Below, one piece after another: positions 8,351 to 16,942 of a stretch of DNA of 64,000 nt. Within the stretch, counting starts at the first letter, position 1; the number at the start of each line of letters is the position of its first letter. A program made the translations under genes and the position numbers. The DNA comes from Bin5 sp965221345 (GTDB taxonomy: Bacteria; Chloroflexota; Anaerolineae; Caldilineales; Caldilineaceae): positions 1,178,001-1,242,000 of the forward strand of contig CBDCSD010000001.1 of the NCBI GenBank assembly GCA_965221345.1. The letters run 5' to 3'. The notes below the pieces were generated by a model, which was given only the letters and a program-made list of their open reading frames with translations, made no database searches and was not told the DNA's origin.

Positions 8351-9343
8351 ATGACCGAAACGAACGACACCAATCCGAGTGAGACTGAACTGGACGCTGA
8401 GCATTGGCTCAATGCCTATGAGCAGATGATCAAGATTCGCACGTTCGAGGAGGCGGCCAACGAGCTCTACACCAGCGCGCGCATGCCGGGCATCGCCCAC
8501 CTCTATATCGGCGAGGAGGCGATCGCCGTTGGCATCTGCGAGGCTCTGCGGCAGGACGATTACATCACCAGCACGCACCGCGGCCACGGTCATTGCCTGG
8601 CCAAGGGCGCCGCGCTGGACCGCATGTTCGCCGAACTGTTGGGCAAAGAGGCCGGCTACTGCCGCGGCAAGGGCGGCTCAATGCACATCGCTGATCAGGA
8701 GACCGGCAACCTGGGCGCCAATGGCATCGTCGGCGGCAGCGCAGGCATTGCTACCGGCGCAGGCATGTCCATCAAACTGCGCGGCACCGATCAGGTGGCC
8801 GTCTGCTTCTTTGGCGACGGCGCCCTGGGGCAGGGCCTCTTGTACGAATCAATGAACATGGCCCAACTTTGGAAGCTGCCGGTTATCTACGTCTGTGAGA
8901 ACAATCAGTACGGCGAATATACCCACAACTCCAAGACCGCGGCCGGCTCCATGGTCGGACGGGCTTCCGGGTTCGGTGTCCATGCGCAGGGCATAGACGG
9001 CCAGGACATTCGCACCGTGCACGCCACTGCCCGCCTCGTCATCGATCGGGCGCGCAAAGGCGGCGGGCCGGCCTTCCTCGTCTGCGATACCTACCGCTTC
9101 CACGGACATCATGTCGGCGATATCGACCGCCCCTACCGCACGCGTGAAGAGGAGGCGGAGTGGGCCAAGCGGGACCCCGTGAGGCTTCTCGAGGACTGGC
9201 TGTTAAAGAGCAAGCAGGCCGAAACGCAGGTCTTCGAACGCATCCAGCAGGATGTCAAAGCGGCCGTTGACGAAGCGGTAGCCTTCGCCCTCGAGGCGTC
9301 ATTCCCCAGTGAAAGCGAGGTGGAGAATCATGTCTACGCTTGA
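8351..9343 (+). CDS. Thiamine pyrophosphate-dependent 2-oxoacid dehydrogenase E1 subunit alpha
   Basis: A 330-residue E1 alpha of the pyruvate/acetoin/branched-chain dehydrogenase type. The TPP-binding signature is FFGDGALGQGLLYESMN ... VCENNQYG. THRGHGHCLAKG and GKGGSMHIAD are hallmark active-site and loop segments. It would pair with the E1 beta encoded next to decarboxylate a 2-oxoacid and transfer the acyl group to lipoylated E2. Within the family it is nearer acetoin dehydrogenase/PDH E1 alpha than SucA, but the substrate is not determined. Ribosome binding site AAGGGGTGAAG; the 3' end overlaps the E1 beta start by 14 bp. Confidence 0.93.
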   Translation: MTETNDTNPSETELDAEHWLNAYEQMIKIRTFEEAANELYTSARMPGIAHLYIGEEAIAVGICEALRQDDYITSTHRGHGHCLAKGAALDRMFAELLGKEAGYCRGKGGSMHIADQETGNLGANGIVGGSAGIATGAGMSIKLRGTDQVAVCFFGDGALGQGLLYESMNMAQLWKLPVIYVCENNQYGEYTHNSKTAAGSMVGRASGFGVHAQGIDGQDIRTVHATARLVIDRARKGGGPAFLVCDTYRFHGHHVGDIDRPYRTREEEAEWAKRDPVRLLEDWLLKSKQAETQVFERIQQDVKAAVDEAVAFALEASFPSESEVENHVYA

Positions 9344-10367
9344 GAACGGAGTCCGTTGCAGCCCGGCCATTCACGCGCCGGGGGAGCGTCAGATCACCTT
9401 TGGTCAAGCAATAAAAGAGGCCATCGCCGAAGAGATGGCCCGTGATGAGAGCGTCTTTGTGATCGGTGAAGACGTGGCCGTGGCCGGCTCGGTATTCAAA
9501 GTGCTTGTCGGCCTGTTGGAGGAGTTCGGCCCGGAACGGGTTATCGATTCGCCGATTTCGGAGGCCGGAATTGCCGGCATCGGTGTCGGCGCCGCCATTA
9601 CCGGCATGCGGCCCATCGTCGATATCATGTTCGGCGACTTTACCACCCTGGTGATGGACCAGTTGGTCAACCAGGCCGCCAAGACCCACTATATGTCCGG
9701 CGGCAAGCTGAAGGTGCCCATGGTCCTGCGGACAACTTTGGGGGCCAGTCGCCGTTCCGCCGCCCAGCACAGCCAATCTCTGCATGCCCTTTTCAGCCAC
9801 ATCCCCGGCCTGAAGGTAGCGATGCCCGCCACCCCATACGACGCCAAGGGGCTGATGAAGAGCGCAATTCGCGACGACAATCCCGTTATCATTTTCGAAG
9901 ACAAAATGCTCTATCAAGAACGGGGCCCGGTGCCGGAAGAGGAATACACGCTTCCATTGGGTCAGGCGGATGTGAAGCGCAGCGGCGAAGACATCACTAT
10001 CGTAGCAACCAGCTCGATGGTGTACGTGGCCCTGGAAGCGGTTGAAAAACTGGAGTCGGTCGGCATCAGCGCGGAGTTGATCGATCCCCGCACCACAAGC
10101 CCTCTTGACACAGAGACACTGATTCAGTCCGCCCGGAAAACAAGCCGGGCGCTGGTGGTTGACGAGGGCTGCCGGCAATATGGCGTTACCGGTGAGATAG
10201 CCTCTGTCATCGCCGACGGCGCATTCTACTATCTCGACTCTCCGGTAAAGCGCATCGGCGCCATGAACGTGCCGGTTCCGTTCTCGCCTGCGATGGAGGA
10301 CCTGACGATCCCAACTGCCGACTACGTTGTCGAGACGGCCAAGGCTATGTGCGCCGGAGACAGCTAA
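9330..10367 (+). CDS. 2-oxoacid dehydrogenase E1 subunit beta
   Basis: This is the transketolase-like beta half of a heterotetrameric E1. Visible segments are FVIGEDVAVAGSVFKV, RVIDSPISEAGIAGIGVGAA, the His-rich RRSAAQHSQSLHALFSHIPG loop, and the transketolase C-terminal domain beginning near SGEDITIVATSSMVY with ELIDPRTTSPLD. I place the start at 9330, overlapping the end of E1 alpha, because GAGGTGGAG lies just upstream; an in-frame ATG at 9309 is less well placed. The overlap indicates translational coupling with E1 alpha. Confidence 0.92.
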   Translation: MSTLENGVRCSPAIHAPGERQITFGQAIKEAIAEEMARDESVFVIGEDVAVAGSVFKVLVGLLEEFGPERVIDSPISEAGIAGIGVGAAITGMRPIVDIMFGDFTTLVMDQLVNQAAKTHYMSGGKLKVPMVLRTTLGASRRSAAQHSQSLHALFSHIPGLKVAMPATPYDAKGLMKSAIRDDNPVIIFEDKMLYQERGPVPEEEYTLPLGQADVKRSGEDITIVATSSMVYVALEAVEKLESVGISAELIDPRTTSPLDTETLIQSARKTSRALVVDEGCRQYGVTGEIASVIADGAFYYLDSPVKRIGAMNVPVPFSPAMEDLTIPTADYVVETAKAMCAGDS

Positions 10368-10409
10368 CATCCCGGTCTCGTTATCTGAGGTCGCCAAAAG
10401 GGGGAACGC

Positions 10410-11732
10410 ATGGCCAAAGAAGTGATAATGCCGGCGCTGGGAATGGCCCAGGACGAGGGCGTCTTGCTGCGATGGTTCAAAAAGGAAGGCGAGATGGTCA
10501 CGGCCGGCGAGCCATTGATGGAGGTGGCCACCGACAAGGTGGACGTGCAGGTGGACGCGCCCGCCTCCGGCCTGTTGACCGCAGTAACCGCCAAGGAAGG
10601 CGATGAAATTCCTGTCGGACAGGTGATCGCACAGATCGCCGCCGAAGGGGAAGAACTGCCCGCGCCGCAGCAAGCGAGCGACCCTGTCGAGGCCTCGGCC
10701 GGCGACAGACCCGTAGACCCCCCTCTTCCTTCCAGCCCGGTCGCAGCACGCATCGCCGCCGAACACGGTATAAATCTGGCAGAAGTTTCGGCTGCAGGTG
10801 GTCGTATCTCCAAGGAAGACGTGGAGGCCCATATCCGTGCAGCCGATTCCGGCGCGCGCGTTCTTGCCTCGCCCAAGGCGCGGCGGCTGGCGCGCGAACG
10901 GGGCATTGATCTGGCCACGCTGGTCGGAAATGGGCCGGAAGGCGCTGTGCTCGCCGCCGACGTCCCGCAGACTGCGCAGCCTCAAATCGAAAGTCTGCCG
11001 CAACCTGTCCCCGAAGTTGTCGCAACGACCGACCGTGCGCCGGCAGCGATGGAACCGGAAACGCAGCCCGTTTCGCGCATGTGGCAGATTATGGCCCAAC
11101 GCTTGACGCAGAGTTGGACCAGCGTGCCGCACTTCTACCTGGTGCGGGAAGTGAACACAGCCCAGCTCATAGGCTGGCGTACTCTTCTTGCCGACGGCGC
11201 CACAGACGGGGCCAAGATCACCTACACCGACACGCTCACGAAGCTGGCAGCGCTCTCTCTGGCCCGCTTCCCCCGCCTGAACTCCTTCTGGGACGACGGC
11301 AAAATCGTCACCAATCCGGACATCAACGTCGGCTTGGCCATTGCTGTCGAAGACGGTTTGCTTGTGCCGGTAGTACATAGGGCCGACCGCCTGCGCGTCG
11401 ATGAGATCGCCGCCCGTAGGGCCGACCTGGTCGCTCGTGCCAACGGCGCCGGACTCCTTCCGGACGATTTCGCAGGCGGGACCTTTACAATAAGCAACCT
11501 GGGCATGTATGGTGTAGATGCCTTCAATGCCATTGTCAATCCGCCCCAGGCCGCGATCCTGGCGGTGGGCCGCATCGCAGATCGTGTCGTCGCCGTGGAC
11601 GGGCAGCCGGCCGTACGTCCCATGATGACCCTGACCCTGTCCTGTGACCACCGCGCTGTCGACGGCGTCCGCGCCGCGCAGTTCCTGGATGCCCTGGTCG
11701 GCATGATCGAAGAGCCGCTGCGGGCGCTATAG
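10410..11732 (+). CDS. Dihydrolipoamide acyltransferase (E2) of a 2-oxoacid dehydrogenase complex
   Basis: A 440-residue E2. The N-terminal lipoyl domain has the target lysine at residue 43 (ATDKVDV). Two consecutive peripheral-subunit-binding-like motifs follow: VAARIAAEHGINL...GRISKEDVEAHI, and SPKARRLARERGIDL...GAVLAADV. The C-terminal catalytic domain ends with the active-site histidine in LSCDHRAVDG. It accepts the acyl group from E1 and makes acyl-CoA. No E3 (dihydrolipoamide dehydrogenase) gene is adjacent, so E3 must come from elsewhere. Ribosome binding site AAGGGGGAA. Confidence 0.93.
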   Translation: MAKEVIMPALGMAQDEGVLLRWFKKEGEMVTAGEPLMEVATDKVDVQVDAPASGLLTAVTAKEGDEIPVGQVIAQIAAEGEELPAPQQASDPVEASAGDRPVDPPLPSSPVAARIAAEHGINLAEVSAAGGRISKEDVEAHIRAADSGARVLASPKARRLARERGIDLATLVGNGPEGAVLAADVPQTAQPQIESLPQPVPEVVATTDRAPAAMEPETQPVSRMWQIMAQRLTQSWTSVPHFYLVREVNTAQLIGWRTLLADGATDGAKITYTDTLTKLAALSLARFPRLNSFWDDGKIVTNPDINVGLAIAVEDGLLVPVVHRADRLRVDEIAARRADLVARANGAGLLPDDFAGGTFTISNLGMYGVDAFNAIVNPPQAAILAVGRIADRVVAVDGQPAVRPMMTLTLSCDHRAVDGVRAAQFLDALVGMIEEPLRAL

Positions 11733-11781
11733 ATTCAAGCCGTCGGTGACACAGAAATCCATACCAAAGCGAGGGAGTCGA

Positions 11782-12663
11782 ATGCCGCGCATAAACAGAG
11801 CGATCGAGTTGCTGGAAGCCGGACAACCGGTCTACTACAGTGGCGTCCACGGTGGTCTGACCTATGAGAACGGGACGGCGCACAGAGACACTTGGGCTGA
11901 TTACCTGATGGTGGAGTTCGAGCACGGCGCCTTCAATCCCGTCGGGCTGGGCGAATTCATGCGCGGGCTTGTCGATGCGGGCGCGACAAGGAGTGGACAC
12001 CGCACGCCGGCAGTCATTTGCACACTGCCTACCGATGGCACCGATGAAAATGTGATGCGGGCAAACGCCTGGATGATCAAACAGGTCCTGGCGCGCGGCG
12101 TCCATGGAATACTTCTCTGCCATGCGGAAACGGCCGGCGCGGTCCAGGTGTTCGTCGAAGCCTCCCGCTATCCTGTCCACTCCATCGGCGTTTCGGACGG
12201 TCCAAACGCACTGTCCCAAGGCCGAAGGGGCGCGGGGGGACAGTCAATGGCCGCGGCCATCTGGGGCGTTACGCCCCAGGAATATGTCCAGAAGGCTGAC
12301 GTCTGGCCTCTGAATCCCGATGGCGAAATTATGCTCGGCCTCAAGATCGAGAACCGCCGCGCGCTCGCGAACGCGGAAGCCAGCGCTGCTGTGCCCGGCA
12401 TCGCCTTCGCAGAGTGGGGACCGGGAGACATGGGCATGAGCCTGGGCCATCCAGACGCCCATGACCCGCCCTTTCCACCCGAAATGAGCGCGGCCCGTGC
12501 CCGTGTGAAAGCGGCTTGCGATGCAGCGAAAGTCTTCTTCCTCAACGGAGTGCGTCCCCATGATGTGGTGGAACGCATTGATGAAGGCGTCATGGTTGGT
12601 TCAGCAACGGAAGAGGCGGCCCGCATTGGGCGGGAATATACAGGGCGTCAGATGATGTGGTGA
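11782..12663 (+). CDS. HpcH/HpaI family aldolase/citrate lyase-like protein
   Basis: About 293 residues from the chosen ATG, which follows GCGAGGGA; an upstream in-frame start at 11746 is less likely. Family landmarks are YLMVEFEHGAFN (the D/EHG substrate-binding segment), GILLCHAETAGAV (metal-binding Glu) and FAEWGPGDMGMSLGH. Members are class II pyruvate aldolases cleaving 2-keto-3-deoxy or 4-hydroxy-2-oxo acids to pyruvate plus an aldehyde. Here it could supply the 2-oxoacid for the upstream E1/E2 genes. The family is clear from pattern; substrate is unknown. Confidence 0.82.
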   Translation: MPRINRAIELLEAGQPVYYSGVHGGLTYENGTAHRDTWADYLMVEFEHGAFNPVGLGEFMRGLVDAGATRSGHRTPAVICTLPTDGTDENVMRANAWMIKQVLARGVHGILLCHAETAGAVQVFVEASRYPVHSIGVSDGPNALSQGRRGAGGQSMAAAIWGVTPQEYVQKADVWPLNPDGEIMLGLKIENRRALANAEASAAVPGIAFAEWGPGDMGMSLGHPDAHDPPFPPEMSAARARVKAACDAAKVFFLNGVRPHDVVERIDEGVMVGSATEEAARIGREYTGRQMMW

Positions 12664-12722
12664 GCATAATAATTTGATCCGTGTCTTGCAGGCCGAGCAC
12701 AAAGTAAGGGGCATCAAAAGAA

Positions 12723-13829
12723 ATGCACAGACTACAGCGACAGCGCGCCGCGCAACTACTTGAAGAAGCCGGGGTCGAGCTGGCTCTCTTTTCGGATCAT
12801 GACAGTGTGCGCTGGCTGACCGGGCTGGATCTGCCCGCGCCCGCTCTGATCCTCTTCGAGCGCGGAAGTTTCACCCTTCTGGCCGACGAGGGGTTTGCCG
12901 ATGCCTCCGCCTTCGCCGCTGAACCCGACTGCGCGCACATTCCCTTTGTCGGATATACGATTCAGCAGCCTATTGACGCCCCGGGTCGGCTGGCGGATGC
13001 ACTGCGCGATCTGGTTGCTGCAAGCAGCGGGTTGTCCGGTCCGATTGGCGTAGAGGAAAAGAGCCTGCCCCTGGCTTGCTGGCAAACACTCCGCGACGCG
13101 CTGCCGGGCTGCCAACCCGTTTCGCTTGAGGGCAGGCTGTTGCCTCTGCGCGCGGTCAAAACCGAAGAGGAACTGGCCCGCATTCGCGAGGGCTTTCGTC
13201 TGGTTACAATCGGCCACGTTGCCGGCCGCAAGGCTGTGCGTCTTGGCCAGCGCGAGATCGACGTCTGGACCGAGGTGCAGACTGCAGTGGAGCGGGAGGC
13301 GGGCAAATGGATGCAGATGGGCAATGACTGTATCGTCGGCCATCGACCGGCCAACATGAGCGCCGCGCCCCTGGACTACGAAATCATTGCCAACGATGCC
13401 CTCATTCTCGACCTGAGCGTCGTGGTCGACGGCTACTGGACCGACAGTTGCGCTACCTACTATGCTGAGCAACCCACGGCCCAGCAATTTCAAATGCACA
13501 AGTTCGTGGAGGAAGCCCTCGCTTATGCAGTCTCCCTCATTCGTCCAGGCGTAGTCGCGCAGGAAGTAGACCAAAAAGTACGCAGCTTCATGGCTGGCGG
13601 CGGCTACGAAGTCTACCCCCATCACACCGGTCACGGAATCGGGCTGACCGGCCATGAAGCGCCCCGCATCGTCCCCTACAACCAGGAGCTATTTCAGGAA
13701 GGCAATGTGATCATGCTGGAGCCGGGCATCTATATCCCGAGCGTAACCAGCATTCGCTTGGAAGACGCCTTTCTTGTCACTGCAAACGGAGCCGAACAGC
13801 TGAGCCATCACGACAAGAGTTTGCCGTAG
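12723..13829 (+). CDS. M24 family metallopeptidase (Xaa-Pro aminopeptidase/creatinase-like)
   Basis: A 368-residue pita-bread fold protein. The N-terminal creatinase domain includes HDSVRWLTGLD. The C-terminal M24 domain has metal ligands in ILDLSVVVDGYWTDSCATYY (two Asp), HHTGHGIGL (His), MLEPGIYIP (Glu) and IRLEDAFLV (Glu). All five ligands appear present, so it should be active, cleaving X-Pro bonds or an amidino/amide compound. It is last in the catabolic cluster, 60 bp after the aldolase, with AAGGGG upstream of the ATG. A creatinase-like role would fit a catabolic cluster better than general peptide turnover, but this is inference. Confidence 0.87.
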   Translation: MHRLQRQRAAQLLEEAGVELALFSDHDSVRWLTGLDLPAPALILFERGSFTLLADEGFADASAFAAEPDCAHIPFVGYTIQQPIDAPGRLADALRDLVAASSGLSGPIGVEEKSLPLACWQTLRDALPGCQPVSLEGRLLPLRAVKTEEELARIREGFRLVTIGHVAGRKAVRLGQREIDVWTEVQTAVEREAGKWMQMGNDCIVGHRPANMSAAPLDYEIIANDALILDLSVVVDGYWTDSCATYYAEQPTAQQFQMHKFVEEALAYAVSLIRPGVVAQEVDQKVRSFMAGGGYEVYPHHTGHGIGLTGHEAPRIVPYNQELFQEGNVIMLEPGIYIPSVTSIRLEDAFLVTANGAEQLSHHDKSLP

Positions 13830-14088
13830 TGGTTGACTCGTCTTTGGCAAGCTCGCTTCCACTGTCTGGCGACTCGCGCAAGCATCCTTTATGCACAGTT
13901 GGGAAAGACGGACATTTGGCGCCTCAAGTCCTCTGAATTGGTAGTGCCCCGTCTAACAAAATGCCGTCCCGCTGACGAATTTCAAAGTGATCTAATCTGT
14001 TTAAAGAGTGCCTCTTTGCAGAGCGCGCCAAAATTCTTTGCCGCAGCCGACGCGGAAGTTGCTAAAGCCGCCAAGGTCCTGAAAACTC

Positions 14089-14544
14089 TATGAGCAACTA
14101 GGGCCGCCAACAGTCCACCATGATGGTGGAATCTCTTTGCGAGGGTTCGCTCTGGGCCAATGAAAAACGCAGCTTTCAACCCAGCAGCCCACTGTTCTGG
14201 GGAACCATCGCGCCTTGTGGATGGCCTTGCAATGGCAAAGTGCTCTTGAACTGGATATTGAGTATGCGATTTCTCTTCGTCTCGACAATGCTGATAGGGG
14301 CGGAGTCTACCAAAAGGATATTGTCATCCCTAACACGAATCATTCCCGGACAGAAGATTGAACCCCGAAAAAGCCGTTCGGAACGCTATATCACATCGAG
14401 CTTCCGGCTGACATGGATTCCGGCGAATACGAATTTCGTCTGATCGTCTACGACCTTGCAACGCTGAAACCAACTGTCTGACCTGCAGTTTGGGAGGTGG
14501 AGACTGTTCTGGCCATCTTGCAGTTTTCGGAAGGCAAAGGATGG
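14089..14544 (+). pseudogene. Decayed C-terminal fragment of a GT39-like glycosyltransferase (left array remnant)
   Basis: Read in one frame from 14089, the translation matches the C-terminal beta-sandwich domain of the four neighbouring full-length genes: YEQLGPPTVHHDGGISL, then LWMALQWQSALELDIEYAIS, LRLDNADRGGVYQKDIV, LYHIELPADMDSGEYEF, RLIVYDLATLKPTV, and a WEVETVLAILQFSEGK ending. Three in-frame TGA codons interrupt it (14161, 14359 and after KPTV) and no frameshift is needed. The match starts at the YEQLE position of the intact proteins; upstream of that I find no membrane-domain homology. The 260 bp between it and the M24 gene holds nothing I recognise. Confidence 0.85.
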
Positions 14545-14623
14545 GAAGTCCCGCCTCTGCGAGGCGAATTCTGGACAATCCACTGTGTTGGCCATAGAGG
14601 GAGAAAGGACCCGAACAACGCGA

Positions 14624-16831
14624 ATGTCTGAAACGCCCTTCTCCGGGCAGATGTCTGCCGGAGTTTCCGAAATAGAAAAAGACGAACGCCTTCGCCTCGC
14701 GCTGGTGGCAGGGGCAATTCTGCTTTCGCTAGCGATTGCGGCCCTATTGCTGCGACTTCAACGACTGAGCGAGTTGCCCCCAGGGCTCCTCCTGGACGAA
14801 GGAATACATGGCGCAAGCGCCCTACAGGTTCTGAGAGGAGAGCACACAGTTTTCTTTCCAGAAAAGAACGATGGCCTCGAAGGTCTTATGGGCTATGCAG
14901 TCGCATTGGCCACAGCATTCTTAGGGCGATCAGTACTGGCTCTTCGACTGCCAACTGCCCTTGCCAGCACAGCTACACTCTTTGCGACATTCTGGTTAGG
15001 GTTCGTGCTCTTTCGGGAAGCTGAGCCAGGAGGAAAAGCAACTCCGTGGCGCGGCATATTTGTCGGCGGAGTGGGGGCCGGTCTACTTGCCGTTTCTCTA
15101 GGCCAAACGATCATTGGACGAACTGCGCTGAGAGCAAACTTCCTGCCGCTTGTGCTTTCGATCTGTTTTGCTCTGCTGTGGTGGGGATGGAGAAGGCGAA
15201 GCATGTGGCCGACAGTTGCGGCGGGCGTGTGCGCGGGCGTTCTACCTTATACGTATATCGCCGCCCGTTTCGTCCCCATTCTCTTCCTTCTTTTTGGTCT
15301 GAGTTTCCTACCTCTCTTTACTTCAAGAACTAGAGGGCGCTTAGTGGCCGGTCGGCTAAATCGGCATATCTGGCGCGTTGGCGTGTTCTTAGGCGTGGCC
15401 GCGTTGGTAGCTGCTCCTATCCTCATCTATTTTGCACTGCATCCTGAGCACTTTCTTGCCCGCAGCAGTCAGGTCTCTGTGTTCCATCCTAGCCGCAGTC
15501 AAGGTGAACCTTTCAGAGTCCTGCTACTCAATGTGTGGGAGCATCTTCTATCCTTTGGTATTCTCGGCGACCGCTATTGGCGCTACAACTTCCCCGGTAA
15601 ACCGATGCTGAATGTGGGGGAGGCTTTCTTTTTTTGGCTGGGCGTCGGTATCGCCATCCGGCGCTGGCGTCAGCCTGTTTTTCGTCTCCTCCTGGTTTGG
15701 TTGGGTGTTCTCCTCATGCCGGCAATGCTTGCAAGAGATTCCGTGCCTCACACTCTTCGGATGATAGGTGCAGTGCCGGCCATTTATCTACTGGCTGCTA
15801 TCGGCGCCTGGGAGGTTTTCCAACTATTGCAAAGGCAGTTTCCCCTCAAAGCCGCCAACTGGACTGCAATCACTGTGGCCGTTCTGGTCCCGGTCTTGAT
15901 ACTACTCAAGGGCATAAGTACCTATCGCATCTATTTTCAGGAATGGGCGGCCGCGCCCGAAATCTACAATTCATTTGAAGTGGAATGGACAGAACTGATC
16001 CAGACCTTGAATGCACAACCGCCCGCGACCAACACTATCTACCTGATTCCTGATGGCCAGCGTCGAATGGACATGGAAGAGAGCTACCAGAACTACATTT
16101 TTGACTATCTGTACCAGAACACGACACCGGTTCTGCTCTTTTATACCGCAATGCCCGACTTGGCACGAAAGATCGAGACAACGATTAGGGCCTTGGAAAA
16201 CCCAACCCACGTAAGGATTGTCGAGTGGGATTTCAAACCTGTCTGGACAGGTGACGAAGACGCACGTATCGCGGTTCTCCTCGGAAAATACGGACGCTTC
16301 ACGGGCAGCGACGACTTCGACAGTTTTCGCGTCCATAACTATACAGACATTGATCTGGAGAGTCCCTGGACGTTCTATGAGCAGCTTGAGCAACTGGATG
16401 TTCAATACGATGGCGGCATCACTCTTCTAGGAGCCGCTTACGGTCAAGGACAAAAGCAGTTCACTGCAAGAGAAATACTCAACTTGGGACAGGACCCAGA
16501 AATGTGGGTAGCGCTACAATGGATCACCGGCCCCGACCTGGGGATTAACTATTCGTTCTCTCTCAGGCTGCATGATGAAGGGGGAGCAGGCGTCTCCCAA
16601 ACGGATACTGTCCTATGGAAACCGAATCATACTTTAACAGGAAGTGGAGGCCCTTCCACCCAGTTCGATACCGTGTTTCTACTGCAATTGCCAGCCGATC
16701 TACCGCCTGGCGAATACGAAGTGAGGCTGGTCGTGTACGACACCGAGACCCTGAAACCGACTGTCGAGTTGAGCAATTGGGAGCCGGAGGTAACCTTGGC
16801 GCGTCTGCGTTGGGCGGAAGGCCGGCAATGA
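14624..16831 (+). CDS. GT39/ArnT-like membrane glycosyltransferase, array copy 1
   Basis: A 735-residue polytopic protein of the protein-mannosyltransferase/ArnT superfamily, which moves sugars from polyprenyl-phosphate carriers onto proteins or lipids outside the membrane. TM1 spans about residues 25-45. The first outer loop carries the catalytic-type Asp58-Glu59 pair in LLLDEGIHG. About ten further hydrophobic segments extend to about residue 440. A soluble C-terminal region ends in a beta-sandwich-like domain (SFSLRLHDEGG ... PPGEYEVRLVVYD ... LARLRWAEG). I chose ATG TCT GAA at 14624 because all four copies begin with these codons; a GTG lies 39 bp upstream. It is the most divergent of the four tandem paralogues. 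Acceptor and donor are unknown. Confidence 0.85.
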   Translation: MSETPFSGQMSAGVSEIEKDERLRLALVAGAILLSLAIAALLLRLQRLSELPPGLLLDEGIHGASALQVLRGEHTVFFPEKNDGLEGLMGYAVALATAFLGRSVLALRLPTALASTATLFATFWLGFVLFREAEPGGKATPWRGIFVGGVGAGLLAVSLGQTIIGRTALRANFLPLVLSICFALLWWGWRRRSMWPTVAAGVCAGVLPYTYIAARFVPILFLLFGLSFLPLFTSRTRGRLVAGRLNRHIWRVGVFLGVAALVAAPILIYFALHPEHFLARSSQVSVFHPSRSQGEPFRVLLLNVWEHLLSFGILGDRYWRYNFPGKPMLNVGEAFFFWLGVGIAIRRWRQPVFRLLLVWLGVLLMPAMLARDSVPHTLRMIGAVPAIYLLAAIGAWEVFQLLQRQFPLKAANWTAITVAVLVPVLILLKGISTYRIYFQEWAAAPEIYNSFEVEWTELIQTLNAQPPATNTIYLIPDGQRRMDMEESYQNYIFDYLYQNTTPVLLFYTAMPDLARKIETTIRALENPTHVRIVEWDFKPVWTGDEDARIAVLLGKYGRFTGSDDFDSFRVHNYTDIDLESPWTFYEQLEQLDVQYDGGITLLGAAYGQGQKQFTAREILNLGQDPEMWVALQWITGPDLGINYSFSLRLHDEGGAGVSQTDTVLWKPNHTLTGSGGPSTQFDTVFLLQLPADLPPGEYEVRLVVYDTETLKPTVELSNWEPEVTLARLRWAEGRQ

Positions 16832-16942
16832 GTCGGACGGTACCCTCTGTAAGTAAGCCTCCGCTGTCTTCGATTCTGGATTGGTCGTCGGTCAGAACTG
16901 AGGGACGGAAACAAAGTGTGACAGAAGTAAAGAGATTAGACT

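Noticed and set aside
9255..11651. A 798-codon open frame on the minus strand across the E1 beta and E2 genes
   Set aside because: Its residues (rich in His, Gly, Arg and Asp) look like the antisense of GC-rich coding sequence; the plus-strand genes have full domain sets and ribosome binding sites.
13833..14093. An 86-codon open frame after the M24 peptidase gene
   Set aside because: No ribosome binding site and no family resemblance; its end overlaps the start of the glycosyltransferase remnant.
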